Assembly (NCBI GenBank): GCA_947372365.1
Contig: CANBTK010000071.1
Span: 1 to 7,716 of the forward strand
Direction: 5' to 3'
Length of the DNA stretch: 7,716 nt
From: Flavipsychrobacter stenotrophus
Lineage (GTDB): Bacteria; Bacteroidota; Bacteroidia; Chitinophagales; Chitinophagaceae
Shown: positions 6,327 to 7,716 of the stretch, piece by piece
Layout: each line of letters begins with the position of its first letter
Numbering within the stretch: position 1 is the stretch's first letter
Translations under genes and position numbers: made by a program
Notes under the pieces: generated by a model
What the model was told of the DNA's origin: nothing
What the model saw: the letters and a program-made list of their open reading frames with translations, nothing else
Databases searched by the model: none

Positions 6327-6755
6327 ATGAAAGCAAATGTTTTTTTACTGGGCTGCATACTGTCGCTGGCTGCGGTGGGTTGCGGCGATAGCAAAAAGGG
6401 GAGTGTGGCACAACTGCCCACGCCCGGCGTTACAATAGACAGTGTTAGTGAGCCGGTTGTAGAAGATGAGCTCAATAATGGGCAGTTTACGGTGGTTATT
6501 GCAGCCGATAGCGAAATAAAAGGCGGGGTGTATGATATAAGGGCTGAGTTTGGCGTAAGCATTGCCAATGGTAAATTTACGATGCCAAAAGGGCTGGATG
6601 AGTATAAGCTGGAGATAAAGAAGGGCGATGCCCCATATACCCGCATTATAGGCTTCAGGCTGCCGAAAGACACTGCATTCCACGAATATATGCTGGTGAA
6701 AGGCCAGAAATCGGCGATAGAAATGAAATACCTGAAATCATATACCTTTGAGTAA
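6327..6755 (+). CDS. Small lipoprotein of unknown function
   Basis: The 142-residue product begins with a lipoprotein signal peptide: MKANVFLLGCILSLAAVGC, with a lipobox A-V-G-C and the lipid-modified cysteine at Cys19. The mature part has about 124 residues, so the protein should be anchored in a membrane facing the periplasm or outside. Asp21 at +3 and the SKKG run follow the cysteine, then an acidic linker to about residue 50. The stretch GQFTVVIAADSEIKGGVYDIRAEFGVSI and the later EYKLEIKKGDAPYTRIIGFRLPK alternate polar and hydrophobic residues, which suggests a small beta-rich domain. I recognise no family motif or catalytic residues. It has its own promoter-like sequence, and nothing in the neighbouring enzymes suggests its job. 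Confidence 0.8.
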   Translation: MKANVFLLGCILSLAAVGCGDSKKGSVAQLPTPGVTIDSVSEPVVEDELNNGQFTVVIAADSEIKGGVYDIRAEFGVSIANGKFTMPKGLDEYKLEIKKGDAPYTRIIGFRLPKDTAFHEYMLVKGQKSAIEMKYLKSYTFE

Positions 6756-6765
6756 ATGATGATAG

Positions 6766-6797
6766 AAAGGTAACAATCCCATAAAAGTAATACCTTT
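6766..6797. repeat. 7-bp inverted repeat between the lipoprotein and oxygenase genes
   Basis: AAAGGTA (6766-6772) and TACCTTT (6791-6797) are exact inverted repeats 18 nt apart, followed by AATTTG. The right arm overlaps TACCTTTA (6791-6798), a near match to the -7 element that could serve the oxygenase gene. A full match, TACCTTTG, occurs at 6743-6750 inside the lipoprotein gene, but neither has a TTG at the expected -33 distance. It could be a weak terminator, an operator or chance. Confidence 0.3.
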
Positions 6798-6823
6798 AAT
6801 TTGTAACTCTTATTTATAGCACT

Positions 6824-7716
6824 ATGAGTATTCCAGTTGTAGACCTTGCTGATTTTAACAGCAACGACCCCCAGTTAAAGCAGGCATTTGTAGCCCAGCT
6901 GGGTAAGGCATTTGAAGAAACCGGCTTCGTGGCCGTAAAAAACCATGGCATTTCTGACGAACTGATAGCAGAGCTTTACCAGCATGTACAGGAGTTCTTT
7001 AACCTGCCTACTGAAGCAAAGAAAGGCTACGAAATACCAGGCCTTGCAGGCCAGCGTGGCTACACCTCGTTTGGGCAGGAGCACGCCAAGGGCTTTGATG
7101 CGCCTGACCTTAAGGAGTTCTTCCAGTTTGGGCAGGAAGTAACTGATGGCGACCCTATAAAAAATGAATATCCCGATAACGTAAATGTGAGCGATGTGCC
7201 AGCCTTTACCCCTACATTGCTTAAGGCTTACAGGGGTTTTGAAGAATCGGGCAATGCGCTGCTACGTGCCATAGCCCTGTACCTGGGCCTGGAAGAAGGC
7301 TATTTTGACCAGCATGTACACAATGGCAACTCTATATTGCGCGCAATTTACTACCCGCCAATTACCAGCGAGCCAAAATCGGCTATAAGGGCTGAGCAGC
7401 ATGAAGATATTAACCTCATTACCCTGCTTGTAGGCGCATCTGCCGACGGGCTGGAGATACTGAGCAAGAAAGATGTGTGGGTGCCTGTAACATCGCTGCC
7501 AGAGCAAATAGTATGCAATGTAGGCGATATGCTGCAGCGCCTTACCAATAACAGGCTGCGCTCCACCACCCATAGGGTTGTGAACCCACCAAAAGAAAAA
7601 TGGGCAACGCCACGTTACTCTATACCTTACTTCCTGCATCCTAAGGGCGAAATGAGCCTGGCCTGCCTGGATAGCTGCATTGACGCCAGCCACCCTAAAG
7701 CTTACGAAGATTATAC
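6824..7716 (+). CDS. 2-oxoglutarate/Fe(II)-dependent oxygenase, isopenicillin N synthase-like family (partial, C-terminus off the window)
   Basis: The frame is open from the ATG at 6824 to the edge: 297 complete codons, close to the full family length of roughly 310-350. The N-terminal DIOX_N part is clear: IPVVDLADF (3-11) and GKAFEETGFVAVKNHGI (27-43). The jelly-roll core follows, with RAIYYPPI (173-180), then QHEDINLITLLV (192-203) supplying the iron ligands His193 and Asp195. VCNVGDMLQRLTNNRLRSTTHRVV (230-253) supplies the third ligand, His250. PRYSIPYFL (263-271) gives the 2-oxoglutarate-binding Arg264 and Ser266. The iron and cosubstrate sites are complete, so the enzyme should be active. 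Substrates in this family range widely (hydroxylation, desaturation, ring closure), and nothing nearby points to one. There is no antibiotic or pigment biosynthesis context. The codon before the start region has no Shine-Dalgarno sequence. Confidence 0.93.
   Translation, partial: MSIPVVDLADFNSNDPQLKQAFVAQLGKAFEETGFVAVKNHGISDELIAELYQHVQEFFNLPTEAKKGYEIPGLAGQRGYTSFGQEHAKGFDAPDLKEFFQFGQEVTDGDPIKNEYPDNVNVSDVPAFTPTLLKAYRGFEESGNALLRAIALYLGLEEGYFDQHVHNGNSILRAIYYPPITSEPKSAIRAEQHEDINLITLLVGASADGLEILSKKDVWVPVTSLPEQIVCNVGDMLQRLTNNRLRSTTHRVVNPPKEKWATPRYSIPYFLHPKGEMSLACLDSCIDASHPKAYEDY

Overview
The window looks like chromosomal DNA from a member of the Bacteroidota, probably the Chitinophagia/Chitinophagaceae. 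Three things point there. Several genes are preceded by the Bacteroidota-type promoter (a T-rich -33 element about 19 nt upstream of TAnnTTTG). No gene has a clear Shine-Dalgarno sequence. The protein types also fit: a short ECF sigma factor with a small membrane partner, a CAP protein with an LNLARMNP segment, and an AAA/DUF4143 ATPase. The genus-level placement is inference. No tRNA, rRNA, CRISPR array, integrase or insertion sequence was seen.

Layout. Positions 1-886 (minus strand) hold an ECF sigma factor gene followed by a partial gene for a single-pass membrane protein, probably its anti-sigma-like partner. From a 193-bp divergent spacer, a well-formed promoter (1014-1043) drives an exported CAP-domain protein on the plus strand (1080-1706). 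This gene converges, with only 13 bp between stop codons, on a minus-strand ATPase gene (1720-3153) whose product has AAA, winged-helix and PD-(D/E)XK-like parts. Upstream of the ATPase gene is a 30-bp near-perfect palindrome plus a repeated 9-mer, which looks like an operator.

From 3380 to the right edge all genes run on the plus strand: purL (purine biosynthesis), a TrpG/PabA-type glutamine amidotransferase, a small lipoprotein of unknown function, and a 2-oxoglutarate/Fe(II) oxygenase cut by the window edge. purL and the amidotransferase gene are separated by a 25-bp imperfect inverted repeat built from degenerate heptamers. The plus-strand genes have their own promoter-like sequences, so they look like a row of separate units rather than one operon.

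Most of the window is ordinary metabolic and regulatory content. The parts most worth a second look are the palindromic control region with its uncharacterised ATPase/nuclease-like protein, and the heptamer-based inverted repeat after purL. No convincing new multi-gene system is visible.
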